This document shows, in pieces, positions 9,287 through 17,766 of a stretch of DNA of 40,028 nucleotides. The notes under the pieces are model-generated. The model was not told the origin of the DNA, searched no databases, and saw nothing but the letters and a program-made list of their open reading frames with translations. The stretch comes from Sandaracinaceae bacterium (GTDB lineage: Bacteria > Myxococcota_A > Polyangia > Polyangiales > Sandaracinaceae). The stretch's first letter is position 1, and each line of letters starts with the position of its first letter. A program made the position numbers and the translations under genes. Location of the stretch: positions 1 to 40,028 of the forward strand of contig JAHBWG010000084.1 of the NCBI GenBank assembly GCA_019637095.1, given 5' to 3'.

Positions 9287-11020
9287 TCAGGAGTTGATGC
9301 TCGCGGTGATGCGGGACGGGAGCAGGCAGGTGTACGGCAGGCGCCGCGCGCGGTTCCTCGCCTCGATGATCGCCTCGGCGTCCGCGAGCTCGCGGCGGAA
9401 GCGCTCGAGCAGCGGCGCCACCCGCGGGTCCGTGAAGTGCCCGTCGGGCACCTCGCCGAGGAAGCTCACGTGGATCGAGTCGACGGAGTAGACCTGCGCG
9501 AGCTGCTCCCAGCCCAGGCCGCGCGGCGGCAGCATGTCGAGGAGCGTCGAGTCGTCCACGGGGACGCCGGGCGGCGGCATCGGGATGCGCTGGACGGCGG
9601 GCATGTTGGGCACGAACGCCATCCAGTCGAACCAGTCGTAGTTGATCGCCGCGTGGTAGCTCGACGCGCGGTGGATGATGCGCGCCGCGAGGTCCGCGAG
9701 GCCCGCGCGCGAGTCGAGCCGCACCCCGCCGACGAGGCGCGGCAGGCGCCCGCCGTCCGGCGACGCGATCTCGGCGACCATCGCGCGCAGCTCCACGTCG
9801 GCCGCGACGTCGGCGTCGCGCGGGTAGTAGAGCGCGAGGTAGCCCTCGACCCAGCGCCGCAGCGCGGCCCACACGGTGAGCTGGTCGTCGCGGAACGGGT
9901 GCTCGAGCACGGCGGCGTCGTCGACGCCGGCGGCCGCCGCGGCGAGCGCGGGATCGAGATCGTCGAAGCTCACCTCGCGGATCGACTCGCGCAGCACCGC
10001 GAGCGTCGCCTCGAGCGCGGGCGCGAGCACGCGATCTTGCGTCCCGTTCGGCGTCACGAGCTCCTTCTTCGAGTAGTCGTTCGCGCCGAGCGTGTAGCGG
10101 AAGTGCGGGCTCAGCAGCGCGAGCACGGGGTGGCGCGCCGAGAGCTGCCGCCGCGCCGCGAGGATGAACCGCTGCACGATCATGTGCGTGTAGCCGAAGT
10201 GGACGACGATGCCCTCGAGGTTCGCGTCCGCGACCTGCACGACGGTCTTCGCGAGGCGCCAGCGCGCGCCGTCGGCGGGCGTGTAGATCGGCTCGCGCGG
10301 GCCGGGCCGCTGCCCGCACTGGATCGCGACGGGCAAGAGCCCGCGATCCGGCGTCGCGCAGAAGAGCGCGAGCGGCGCCGCCATGTGCTTCTGCACCGCG
10401 TCCTTCTTCGCGTCGGGCGGGTAGACGCCGCAGGGGATCCCGTCGAAGCGCGCGTAGTCGGCGAGGAAGAGGCGCCCTTCTTCGCGCGCCGCGTCGAGGG
10501 TGAGCCCGGGCCCGAGCGCGGCCTCGAGGTGCGCGCCGGTGACCGGCAGCCGATCGTCGGCCGCGTCGAGCCGGCACAGCAGCGTGGGCACCGCGCCCGC
10601 GACGCGCTGCCACGCGAACGCCCAGTCCTCGCGCCACACGTCGATCGAGGCGGGCCGGCGGATCGCGCGGAACATGCCCTCGTACTCTTCGATCGAGCCC
10701 ACGCGGCCGGTGTCGCCCGCGTTCTCGAGCGCGGCGACGAGCCCGCGCATCGACGGCACCTCGTGCACCAGCGCGCCGCCGAGCTCGACGCCGAGCTCGA
10801 CCACGGACGCGCCGGCGCGGTTGGCCTTCAGCGCGGCCGTCGCCTTCACCGACTGCTCGATGTACGGCAAGTCGAATTGCTCGCTCTTCGGGAGCTCGCC
10901 GGTGAAGCAGAGGTCCTGGTAGGAGTAGTCGTAGGTGTAGGCCTCGCGGGCCGCCTCGAGCGTCCGGGCGCGGCCCTCGGCGTCCGGGTCGTTCGCCGGG
11001 GTGGTGGGCGGCGCGCTCAC
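9287..11020 (-). CDS. Lipoxygenase 1 (third gene of the operon)
   Basis: A 577-residue lipoxygenase: non-heme iron enzyme that adds O2 to polyunsaturated fatty acids. Metal ligands are visible as H274-x4-H279 (HFGYTH), H456 and N460 (YHAAINYDWFDW), in the order and spacing of plant and animal enzymes; WRLAKTVVQVAD and PHFRYTL are also family-typical. It lacks the N-terminal PLAT domain, as bacterial lipoxygenases do, and has no signal peptide. The chain ends SINS, so the C-terminal residue, whose carboxylate is the fifth protein ligand, is Ser instead of the usual Ile. Start chosen at GTG 11020, which overlaps the stop of lipoxygenase 2 as GTGA. The kinase-cyclase gene follows 3 nt after the stop. 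Confidence 0.88.
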   Translation of the reverse strand: MSAPPTTPANDPDAEGRARTLEAAREAYTYDYSYQDLCFTGELPKSEQFDLPYIEQSVKATAALKANRAGASVVELGVELGGALVHEVPSMRGLVAALENAGDTGRVGSIEEYEGMFRAIRRPASIDVWREDWAFAWQRVAGAVPTLLCRLDAADDRLPVTGAHLEAALGPGLTLDAAREEGRLFLADYARFDGIPCGVYPPDAKKDAVQKHMAAPLALFCATPDRGLLPVAIQCGQRPGPREPIYTPADGARWRLAKTVVQVADANLEGIVVHFGYTHMIVQRFILAARRQLSARHPVLALLSPHFRYTLGANDYSKKELVTPNGTQDRVLAPALEATLAVLRESIREVSFDDLDPALAAAAAGVDDAAVLEHPFRDDQLTVWAALRRWVEGYLALYYPRDADVAADVELRAMVAEIASPDGGRLPRLVGGVRLDSRAGLADLAARIIHRASSYHAAINYDWFDWMAFVPNMPAVQRIPMPPPGVPVDDSTLLDMLPPRGLGWEQLAQVYSVDSIHVSFLGEVPDGHFTDPRVAPLLERFRRELADAEAIIEARNRARRLPYTCLLPSRITASINS

Positions 11021-12735
11021 GAGTGGATGCTCGCGCGGCTGACCGAGGGGCGCAGCCACTCGTAGGGCGAGGGCCGCGTCGCGTTGCGCGCGACGATGCG
11101 CGCGTCCGCGGCGTCGAGCGCCTCGCGGAAGCGCGCCTCGAGCGGGCCCACCCGCGGGTCGTCGAACGTGCCCGGCGCGTAGGCGCCGAAGCGGTTCTCG
11201 TCGAGCCGCGTCTGCTCGTAGAAGAAGGCCCACTGGCTCATCGACAGATCCTCCGGCAGGTAGCTGGCGTGGCGATCGCCCTCGGTCGCCCCGGCCGCGG
11301 GCGGCGGCCCGAAGAGCGCCACCGGCATGCTCGTCGAGTCGCTCATCATCTCGTACTGCGAGTAGTTGCAGATGGTGTGGAGCGGCCCCGCCGACCAGAG
11401 CGCGAACGTCACGAGCTCGACGAGCGCGTCGCGATCCTCGACCTCGGGGATCGACGCGAGCCGGCCGCCCCAGTGGCCGCGCAGATCGCGGCAGAACGCG
11501 CGCAGCTCCTCGTCCTCGCGGACGTCCGCGTCGGCCGCGTAGTAGAGCCCGACGTAGTCGCCGGCGAACGCGTGGATCGCGTCCCACACGTCGAGCCCGT
11601 CGTCGCGGTACGGGCAGTGGCGGAGGGTCCTCGGATCGCCCAGCCCGCGGTCGCGCACGCGCCGCGGCGGCAGCGCGGCCGCGTAGTCGAAGCGCTGCAC
11701 GGCGGCTTGCACGATCCAGAGCGCTTGGCCGCGGCTCACCGAGAGCAGCGTCTCGAGGTCGCCGCCGGGCTTCATCAGGGTGTCGCGCACCTGCGCGTTG
11801 ATCGCGAGCGTGTACTCGGTGTGCGCCGCGAGCAGGCGCCGCAGCGGGTGCGCCGCGGCCAGCTCGCGCCGCGTCGCGAGCGCGAACGCCTCCATGAGGA
11901 AGTGGCAGTGGCCCAGGTGCCAGACGAGCGCCTGCTCGTGCAGATCCGCGGTCTGCGCCGACAGCTTGGCCATCGACCACGCGACGCCGTCCGCGGGCGT
12001 GAGCACCGCGCGCTCCGGCGCGGTGCGGATGGCGACCGGCACGAACGCGCCGCCCGGCGCGGTCGCGAACAGCGCCGCCGCCGGATCGAGCCGCTTCGCC
12101 TCGCCGTCGGGCGTCGCGCCGGTGTGCGCGCCGGCGAGCCAGCGCCAGTCGGCGACGAACAGCCGGCCCTCGCTCGCGGCGCGCGCGAGCGAGTCGCCCT
12201 CGCCCGCGGCCACCGCGTAGGCCGCCTCGTCGGCGGGGACCGCGTCGGGGAGCTCGCGGACCGCGCGGAGCTTCATCGGGTTGGCGCCGCCGAGGCGCTG
12301 CCACGCGAAGAGCTCGTCGTCGCGCGCGGGCTGCGCGTGCCGCGCCGCGACGAGCGGCGGCACGTCCTGTCCGAACCAGCGCAGCGCGGTCGCCGGATCG
12401 GCGCGGCGCCGCGCGTCGCGCTCCGTCGCGGCCTTCACCGAGCCGACGAGCCGCGAGAGCCACCCCTCGCTCGCCGGCGCCGCCGCGCGGGCCTCCTCGG
12501 CGTGCGCGGCGCGGTTTCGCAGGCTCACCGCGGCCTCGTGCGCCTTCATGCGCGCGATCACCGCGCCGAACTGCGCGAGGTAGCTGGCGGAGAAGGCGTC
12601 TGCGCGCGGCACCTCGGCGGCGGTCGCGACGCCCTCGGGCCGGTGCCAGGTGTAGCGGTACGTCGCGCGCGCGCGGGCGCGCTCGGCCTCGCGGTCGGCG
12701 GCGCGCGGATCGTTCTGCGGCAACAGCGTCGGCAC
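11017..12735 (-). CDS. Lipoxygenase 2 (second gene of the operon)
   Basis: A 572-residue paralogue of its two neighbours. Iron ligands: H273-x4-H278 (HLGHCH), H453 and N457 (PLHTICNYSQYE). The N-terminal quarter is Ala/Arg-rich and diverges most. The chain ends SIHS, so again the terminal residue is Ser rather than Ile. The segment after the third His (CNYSQYEMMSDSTSMP) departs from the family's NYxQxxWxxxxPN pattern more than in the other two copies, suggesting altered substrate binding (inference). Start is a GTG seven bases after the stop of lipoxygenase 3; I see no good Shine-Dalgarno sequence, so translation may depend on coupling. Confidence 0.85.
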   Translation of the reverse strand: MPTLLPQNDPRAADREAERARARATYRYTWHRPEGVATAAEVPRADAFSASYLAQFGAVIARMKAHEAAVSLRNRAAHAEEARAAAPASEGWLSRLVGSVKAATERDARRRADPATALRWFGQDVPPLVAARHAQPARDDELFAWQRLGGANPMKLRAVRELPDAVPADEAAYAVAAGEGDSLARAASEGRLFVADWRWLAGAHTGATPDGEAKRLDPAAALFATAPGGAFVPVAIRTAPERAVLTPADGVAWSMAKLSAQTADLHEQALVWHLGHCHFLMEAFALATRRELAAAHPLRRLLAAHTEYTLAINAQVRDTLMKPGGDLETLLSVSRGQALWIVQAAVQRFDYAAALPPRRVRDRGLGDPRTLRHCPYRDDGLDVWDAIHAFAGDYVGLYYAADADVREDEELRAFCRDLRGHWGGRLASIPEVEDRDALVELVTFALWSAGPLHTICNYSQYEMMSDSTSMPVALFGPPPAAGATEGDRHASYLPEDLSMSQWAFFYEQTRLDENRFGAYAPGTFDDPRVGPLEARFREALDAADARIVARNATRPSPYEWLRPSVSRASIHS

Positions 12736-12742
12736 GGCGCGC

Positions 12743-14506
12743 TCAGATGTGGATGCTCGCCGCGATGAGCGACGGGCGCAGGAACGGGTAGGAGAGCAAG
12801 CGCCCGCCGTCGCGCGCGCCGATGAGGAGCTCGAGGTCCTTCAAGTGTTTCGCGAACGCGTCGGCGAGCGCCTTGGCCGGCCGGTGCTTCCAGTGGAGCA
12901 GCGGGTAGTCGCCGAGGAAATTCCGCCGGATGTTCGAGAGCTGGTAGGCGAGGGTGAAGTGCTCGGTCGCGACGTCGACGGGCGGCAACAGATCCACGAG
13001 CGAGCGCTCCTCGTCCGGCGTCGCGGCGGTCGGCGCGGGCGCGTAGCCGGCGCCGGGGAGGTTCGGGATCATGCCCATGTAAGGGAACTGCGCGTAGTTG
13101 AGCGCGGAGTGCTGCGCGCTCGCGGTCCAGATCATCACCGACAGCAGCTCCGCGAGCTGCGCGCGCCCGCGCGCGACGGGCACGCCGCGCAGGCGCCCGC
13201 CGTCCTCGCCGCCGAGCTCGGCGAGGAACGCCGCGAGCTCCGTGTCGGCCGCGACCGCCGCGTCGTCGGGGTAGTAGAGCTCGACGTAGCCGCCGACGAA
13301 CTTCGTGATCGCGCCCCACACGTCGAGCGCGTCGTCGCGGTAGGGGAACACCGGCAGCGCGCCCGTGTCGGCCACGCGCCGCTTCGCGAGCTGCGTGGGC
13401 GGCGCGCCCTCGTCGAGCCGGAACTCCCCGAGCCCGAGCGCGGTGAGCGTGACGCTCGTCTCGAGCGTGCCGCCGAGCACGTGGTCCACGCCGCCGCCCG
13501 GCGCGATGAGGCTGTTCTTCGCGGAGTCGTTGATCTGGAGCGTCGTCTCGAAGTGCGGCGTGAGCAGCGCGTAGAGCGGGTGGGGCGGCGGGAGGTTGCG
13601 CATCGCCGCGAGGATCACCGCCTCCATCACCGCGTGCGCCTTGCCGAGGTGCTGCCGCGTCTCGTGATCGTTGCCGTCCGAGATCTGCACGATCGTGCGC
13701 GCCATCCGCCAGCGCGCGCCGTCCCGCGGCGTCCAGATCGGGAACGCGTCGCCCGGCTCCTGGCCGCACTGGATCGCGACGGGGAGCAGCGCCGCGGCGC
13801 CGCGCTTGGGCCGCGCGAAGAGCGCGATCGGCGCGTAGAGGTACTTCGGCGCGTCGCCGCTCTTGCCGCTCGGGAGCCCGTCCATGTGGCGGTAGTCGGC
13901 GACGAAGAGGCGGCCCTCCGCGAGCGCCGCCTCGAGCGAGTCGCCCTCGGCCATCGCGCCCAACGCGGCGGCGAAGTGCGCCTCGGTCACCGGCATGCGC
14001 TCGGGCCGCGCGTCGAGGCCCTCGAGCATCATCGGGTTCGCGCCGGCGAGCCGTTGCCACGCGAAGAGCTCGTCCTGCGCCGCGTCCAAGCCCAGGAACG
14101 CGCTCATCAGCGCGGGCTCCTCGAGGATCCCGAAGAAGCGCCGGAAGTCCTCCACGGACTCGAACCGCGTGCGCCTCATGCGCGCCGCGATGCTCTGGCC
14201 GAGCGAGAAGAGCTCGTGCCGCAGGTGCTCGGGCGAGAAGCCCTCGCGCTCCTCTCTGTGCTGCTGCTCCGAGAACTCCTCGAGCCCGCCGAGATCCGCG
14301 GCGACGTGGTTCGCCTTCAGCGTCGCCTCGATCTTCAGGTAGTCGGCGACGTACGGGATGGAATAGCCCTCGCCCTTGGGCACCTCGTCGGCCCACGCCG
14401 CGCCGGGCGGGTACGTGTACGAGTAGCGGTAGCGCGCGCGGGCGGCGTCGAGCGCGGCGCGGCGGGCCGGGCCGTCCGTCGCGTCCTGCGGCAGCGTCGG
14501 GGTCAA
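12743..14506 (-). CDS. Lipoxygenase 3 (first gene of the operon)
   Basis: A 587-residue lipoxygenase with the most canonical active site of the three: H286-x4-H291 (HLGKAH), H466 and N470 (AQHSALNYAQF), and a C-terminal Ile (ends SIHI), as in classical enzymes. Also typical are WRMARTIVQISD and TPHFETTLQIND. No PLAT domain and no signal peptide. The start is TTG 14506, supported by a strong ggagg four bases upstream; the ATGs inside would remove family-conserved sequence. As first gene it should be the best translated. Myxobacterial lipoxygenases acting on linoleic and arachidonic acid are known, so production of hydroperoxy fatty acids is likely, but the position oxidised cannot be read from sequence. 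Confidence 0.9.
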   Translation of the reverse strand: MTPTLPQDATDGPARRAALDAARARYRYSYTYPPGAAWADEVPKGEGYSIPYVADYLKIEATLKANHVAADLGGLEEFSEQQHREEREGFSPEHLRHELFSLGQSIAARMRRTRFESVEDFRRFFGILEEPALMSAFLGLDAAQDELFAWQRLAGANPMMLEGLDARPERMPVTEAHFAAALGAMAEGDSLEAALAEGRLFVADYRHMDGLPSGKSGDAPKYLYAPIALFARPKRGAAALLPVAIQCGQEPGDAFPIWTPRDGARWRMARTIVQISDGNDHETRQHLGKAHAVMEAVILAAMRNLPPPHPLYALLTPHFETTLQINDSAKNSLIAPGGGVDHVLGGTLETSVTLTALGLGEFRLDEGAPPTQLAKRRVADTGALPVFPYRDDALDVWGAITKFVGGYVELYYPDDAAVAADTELAAFLAELGGEDGGRLRGVPVARGRAQLAELLSVMIWTASAQHSALNYAQFPYMGMIPNLPGAGYAPAPTAATPDEERSLVDLLPPVDVATEHFTLAYQLSNIRRNFLGDYPLLHWKHRPAKALADAFAKHLKDLELLIGARDGGRLLSYPFLRPSLIAASIHI

Positions 14507-14516
14507 GCTTCCTCCC
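14507..14516 (-). promoter_or_regulatory. Strong ribosome-binding site deciding the TTG start of lipoxygenase 3
   Basis: On the minus strand the leader reads gggaggaagc directly before TTG. The ggagg core (14511-14515) sits four bases from the TTG, a little close but functional. It is the clearest Shine-Dalgarno sequence in the operon and fixes this unusual start codon. Confidence 0.6.
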
Positions 14517-14726
14517 AGGGTTTCGGAGCCGGAGCGAGCGCGGAGGATCGCACCCCCGCCGCCGCGAGGTCAACGGCGCCCGAGGCCGGAGCGGCGCGGG
14601 TCGCGCTGCGCGCGCGGGTCGCGGCGCCGCGTGCTTCGCTCCGGTCCCGCGATCGGACCTCGACGGCCCCGTCGCGACGAGCATGCTCTGGCCCGCCGCC
14701 GCCGAGGGGGTCCCGCGCCGCGCCGT

Positions 14727-14845
14727 TCACTGGATCGCGACGGTGATGGGTCCCCTCGAGCCCATCGCGGTGGCGACGCGATTGGCGCAGGTGACCGGGT
14801 GCAGCTCGGCCCAGATCCAGCGCACGGAGCGTCCGCCCCGCGGTT
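14727..14845 (-). other. Possible gene remnant next to the inverted repeat
   Basis: On the minus strand a stop at 14727-14729 closes a frame whose last 33 residues look like real protein (VRWIWAELHPVTCANRV, then ATAMGSRGPITVAIQ), unlike the surrounding Arg/Pro-rich translations. It has no start of its own before the inverted repeat just upstream (14859-14947). It may be the tail of a gene cut by the repeat. The rest of 14507-15151 holds no gene I can support. Confidence 0.2.
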
Positions 14846-14858
14846 CCTTCGAGACTTC

Positions 14859-14947
14859 AACCGCAGAGGGCCGCCGAGGGCCGCGGAGGGAACGACGAAG
14901 TCCGGCCAGTACCCATCTCTCTGCGGTCCTCGGCGGCCCTCGCGGTT
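14859..14947. repeat. Imperfect inverted repeat (REP/MITE-like)
   Basis: The left arm 14859-14888 and the reverse complement of the right arm 14919-14947 agree at 27 of 30 aligned positions (one gap, two mismatches) around a 30-base loop. Each arm is built from a loose short unit of the type ccgcagagg / ccgccgagg, resembling the dispersed cgcagagg-type repeats I know from other GC-rich environmental genomes (from memory, not searched). It lies between the lipoxygenase operon and the DUF2330 gene and could form a long hairpin in RNA from either strand. Confidence 0.7.
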
Positions 14948-15151
14948 CATCACCCTCTGCACCCTCCGCAACCGGCTCGTGCACGAAGGCAGGTCGTCGC
15001 TCGCGCTCGACGACGAGACCGCCTTCCCGATGTGGAGTGGGGAGCCGCCCCACTACGATGCGTGCGTGGCGGCGGTGCGCGGGTCCGGCTCCGAGCGCTG
15101 GATGGGGAGCGCCAACGAGCGTCCTCGCCGACATCGGGTGAGACGGACCGC

Positions 15152-16795
15152 TCAGCGGCGGCGCCACGCGAGGAGCGCGAGGGCGAGCAGCGCGCCGAGG
15201 CCGAGGGGCGATGGGCGCGGCTCGATCGCGCAGCCGCCGCAGCCGCTCGGCGGCGTCGCGGGCGCGGGCGTGAGCGCCGGCGTGGCGGGCGCCTCGGGCC
15301 CTGGCTCGGCTTGGGCCTCCGCGGTCGCGGCGCCCGACAGGATGTCCGCGATCGACGCGAGCCTCGCCTCGAGGCCGACCTCCGGCGCGCTCGTGCGCAG
15401 CACGGGCTCGAGCTGGAGGGTGCCGCGCGGCGCGTACGCGGTGTTCTCCGCCGCGGCGGTCGGGCCGGCGCCGGCGTTGACGCGTCCCTCGGCCGGCGGC
15501 CCGCCCCAGCGACCGCGCACCGGGTCGTCGCACGCGATGGGCCCCGTCCACGGGTGGCGGATCGCGTAGCGCGCCTGGAAGTTGTTGTCGGAGGCCGGGC
15601 GCGAGCGCTCCTCGAGCACGCCGTTCTCCTGCATGAACTCGCGGCCGCCGACGATCGGCGCCGCGCGGCGGAAGACGAGGTCCTCGTCGAGCCCGCTCGC
15701 CGCGTAGCGGTAGTGCAGGCGCGTGAGCACCCAGGGCGAGCTGCCGAAGAAGCCCATGCCGCCGAAGCGACCCCCGCCCGCCGGCGCGCGCAGGCTCGGG
15801 TCGTCCGGCGCGGCGACGTCGCCGCCGAGCGTCACGAGGTCTTGCGACGTCACGACCGGGCCGGGGCACGGATCGCAGCTCGTCGCCTGCCACGCGTACT
15901 CGGTCACGACCGCGCCCGGGTTGCGCTCGAGCGTGCGGTCGAAGAGCGTCGCGTAGAACTCCGCGAAGCGCCCGCGCACGCTCTCGTCGACGTCGAGGTT
16001 CGTCGGGATCGTCACGTTCTCGTAGTTCGCGACGTCGAAGCGCCCCTCGCGCGAGAGGATGTGCACCAAGAGGTCCTGCACGCCCGGGCTGTTCAAGAGG
16101 CCGAGCCGCACCGGCAGCGCGAACGTCTCGGAGGTGTAGTGCACGCGGATCGGCGACAGGATCGCGCGCCCGTTCTCGAACGTGACGCGCTCGACGTTCA
16201 CGCGCGCGACGAAGAACTTGGTGCCCTGCTCGACGTAGGGCCGCAGCGCGCTCGAGGCGCCCTCCGGGATGTTGTACTGCTCGCGCCGCAGCCACGTCTC
16301 GAGCCCGTCGGAGTCGCGCGCGCTGAGGATCACGATCTCGTACTCGCCGACCTCGAACTGCGCCTCGATGCGCACGCCGAGATCGCCGCCGCCCGGGCGG
16401 CCGCCGCCGCCGGCGGAGCGCATCACCGAGCTCGGCGCCGGCGCCGGCATCGGCGGGATGGGCGCGCACGGGTCCTGCTCCCAGTACTCGACGAGCCGCG
16501 GCGAGGCGAGCGTGTTCACGCGCGCGAACACGTCGCGCGGCAGGATGCGCACCTGCTCCTCGCGGATCACCACGGGCACGGGCACGACGAGCGCGAACGC
16601 GGCCGGCGGGCCCTCGTAGTCGTTCTGCATCGAGAGCACGGTCGTCGTACCGTCGCGCATCATCACGACCATCGACGCGTTGTTCGTAAGCCCCTCGTCG
16701 CTGCCCGCGACGTAGAAGCCGCAGAACGCCGAGGCGCTCGCCGGCAGCGCGAGCGCGGCGAGCGCGAGCGCGGTGAGAGTCTTGTGTCCGAGCAT
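15152..16795 (-). CDS. DUF2330 exported protein with MYXO-CTERM-like tail
   Basis: A 547-residue secreted or surface protein. Residues 1-23 are a signal peptide (ALALAALALPASASA), with mature start near FCGFYVAG, the family's hallmark. The N-terminal third has the DUF2330 pattern (VLSMQNDYEGPPAAFALVVPVPV, positions about 53-75; WEQDPC near 105). The C-terminus has a Cys-rich motif (GCGGCA), a hydrophobic stretch (LGLGALLALALLA) and RRR, the layout of the MYXO-CTERM sorting signal that is cleaved to anchor proteins at the cell surface. Start is an ATG with ggagggg upstream. Molecular function of DUF2330 is unknown. The gene stands alone. Confidence 0.85.
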   Translation of the reverse strand: MLGHKTLTALALAALALPASASAFCGFYVAGSDEGLTNNASMVVMMRDGTTTVLSMQNDYEGPPAAFALVVPVPVVIREEQVRILPRDVFARVNTLASPRLVEYWEQDPCAPIPPMPAPAPSSVMRSAGGGGRPGGGDLGVRIEAQFEVGEYEIVILSARDSDGLETWLRREQYNIPEGASSALRPYVEQGTKFFVARVNVERVTFENGRAILSPIRVHYTSETFALPVRLGLLNSPGVQDLLVHILSREGRFDVANYENVTIPTNLDVDESVRGRFAEFYATLFDRTLERNPGAVVTEYAWQATSCDPCPGPVVTSQDLVTLGGDVAAPDDPSLRAPAGGGRFGGMGFFGSSPWVLTRLHYRYAASGLDEDLVFRRAAPIVGGREFMQENGVLEERSRPASDNNFQARYAIRHPWTGPIACDDPVRGRWGGPPAEGRVNAGAGPTAAAENTAYAPRGTLQLEPVLRTSAPEVGLEARLASIADILSGAATAEAQAEPGPEAPATPALTPAPATPPSGCGGCAIEPRPSPLGLGALLALALLAWRRR

Positions 16796-16972
16796 GCGGG
16801 TCCCCTCCGTCGAGCGCGACGGTACCGCATCGCCGCGCGGACGGGGCGTCCTCCGCTGCGGTCCCCGCTCCCACCCCTCGGACGAATTTCCTGGCGCGCG
16901 CCGCGCGGGCGCCTACCTGCGCTCGGTGGCTCGCACCGTGTCGCCGGGTGGGGAGCCACGGGGGAGGCGGCG

Positions 16973-17122
16973 ATGGTCGAGATCGAGTGCGAGGGCGTGG
17001 AGCTCGACGACGCGACGCGACGAACGCTGTGGGGCCCGCTCCGCGGGCTCGTCCGTCTCGTAGACCCCGAGGGGGGCCGGACGGCGAGCGCACGCGGTCT
17101 CGACGCGCTCGCGAGCCCGTGA
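16973..17122 (+). CDS. Small protein, 49 aa
   Basis: An ATG preceded by ggagg at 16963-16967 (five-base spacing) opens a 49-codon frame: an acidic N-terminus (MVEIECEGVELDD) and a basic middle (RRTLWGPLRGLVRLV). The stop abuts the end of the convergent VapC-like gene. No family recognised; too short for confident assignment, but the ribosome-binding site is among the better ones here. Confidence 0.5.
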   Translation: MVEIECEGVELDDATRRTLWGPLRGLVRLVDPEGGRTASARGLDALASP

Positions 17123-17500
17123 TCACAGCTCGACGAGCGGCACGCTCCGATCGAGGCGGCGTAGGTCGTCGGGATCGCTCGTCACGACCGCGTGCCCGTG
17201 GCCCCGCGCGCACAGGATCACCGACGCGTCGACGACGTCTGCCGTCCGCGCGACGCCACACAGTTGCCCGGCCGCCCGGGCGCGGGCGTCATCGAGCGCC
17301 TCGACTCGGACGACCGGCGAGCCGAGCAGCCGCGCGAGGCGCGCCTGGGCGCGGCCGTCGCGCCACACCTGGCCGACGACTCCGGCCGGGACCGCGATGG
17401 TCCCGCCCGTCTCCGCGACCCGCGCGACGATCTTCACCACGCGGCGATCCCCGCGCTCGAACGCGATCAGCGCGCCCGCGTCGAACGTGAAGCCCGTCAT
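17123..17500 (-). CDS. VapC-like PIN-domain ribonuclease toxin
   Basis: A 125-residue PIN-domain protein. Expected acidic residues: D7 in FDAGALIAFERGD, D88 and D91 in ADVVDAS, D109 in VVTSDPDDL. The position that usually carries the second acid (Glu in typical VapC) is Gln44 in VPAGVVGQVWRDG, a pattern I associate with one PIN subfamily, so weak or altered metal binding is possible. PIN toxins cut tRNA or rRNA; the partner antitoxin lies just upstream and overlaps by 4 nt (ATGA). Together they form a type II toxin-antitoxin operon. Confidence 0.8.
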   Translation of the reverse strand: MTGFTFDAGALIAFERGDRRVVKIVARVAETGGTIAVPAGVVGQVWRDGRAQARLARLLGSPVVRVEALDDARARAAGQLCGVARTADVVDASVILCARGHGHAVVTSDPDDLRRLDRSVPLVEL

Positions 17501-17766
17501 CGCCGCGCGCGAGCCTTGCGCGCTCTGGGTCGGCCGCCGCGCCGCGCGAGCTGGTCGACCTCGCGCCGCTCGGCGGTCGTGAGCGGGCCGCCGCTCTCTT
17601 CGAGCATCGTCTCGAGCAGCGACGCGAGGTCGTCGAGCTTCGCCTTCTCCGCGAGCGCGTCGGCGACGTAGGCGCTCACGCTCGCCGCGCGCCCCTCCTG
17701 CACCGCCGCGCGCGCACGCGCGACCGCTTCAGGGGGAAGGCTGACGGCGATCTTCGACGCAGTCAT
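17497..17766 (-). CDS. Ribbon-helix-helix (VapB-type) antitoxin
   Basis: An 89-residue protein. Residues 4-45 fit a ribbon-helix-helix DNA-binding fold: a beta strand (SKIAVSLPPEAV), helix (ARARAAVQEG) and second helix (ASVSAYVADAL). The C-terminal half is acidic then basic (KARARR) and would wrap the toxin. The ATG at 17766 is preferred; an in-frame ATG at 17778 would add MLAG. The chosen start lies only a few bases past a -10-like box, suggesting a leaderless mRNA. It probably represses its own promoter with VapC as co-repressor, as in known VapBC pairs. Confidence 0.75.
   Translation of the reverse strand: MTASKIAVSLPPEAVARARAAVQEGRAASVSAYVADALAEKAKLDDLASLLETMLEESGGPLTTAERREVDQLARRGGRPRARKARARR

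Noticed and set aside
4013-11065. A rightward open frame of 2350 codons opposite the kinase-cyclase and lipoxygenase genes
   Set aside because: It is the shadow of real genes: translation is dominated by Arg, Glu, Asp, Ala and Val in no domain-like order. Long antisense frames are expected when third codon positions are almost always G or C.
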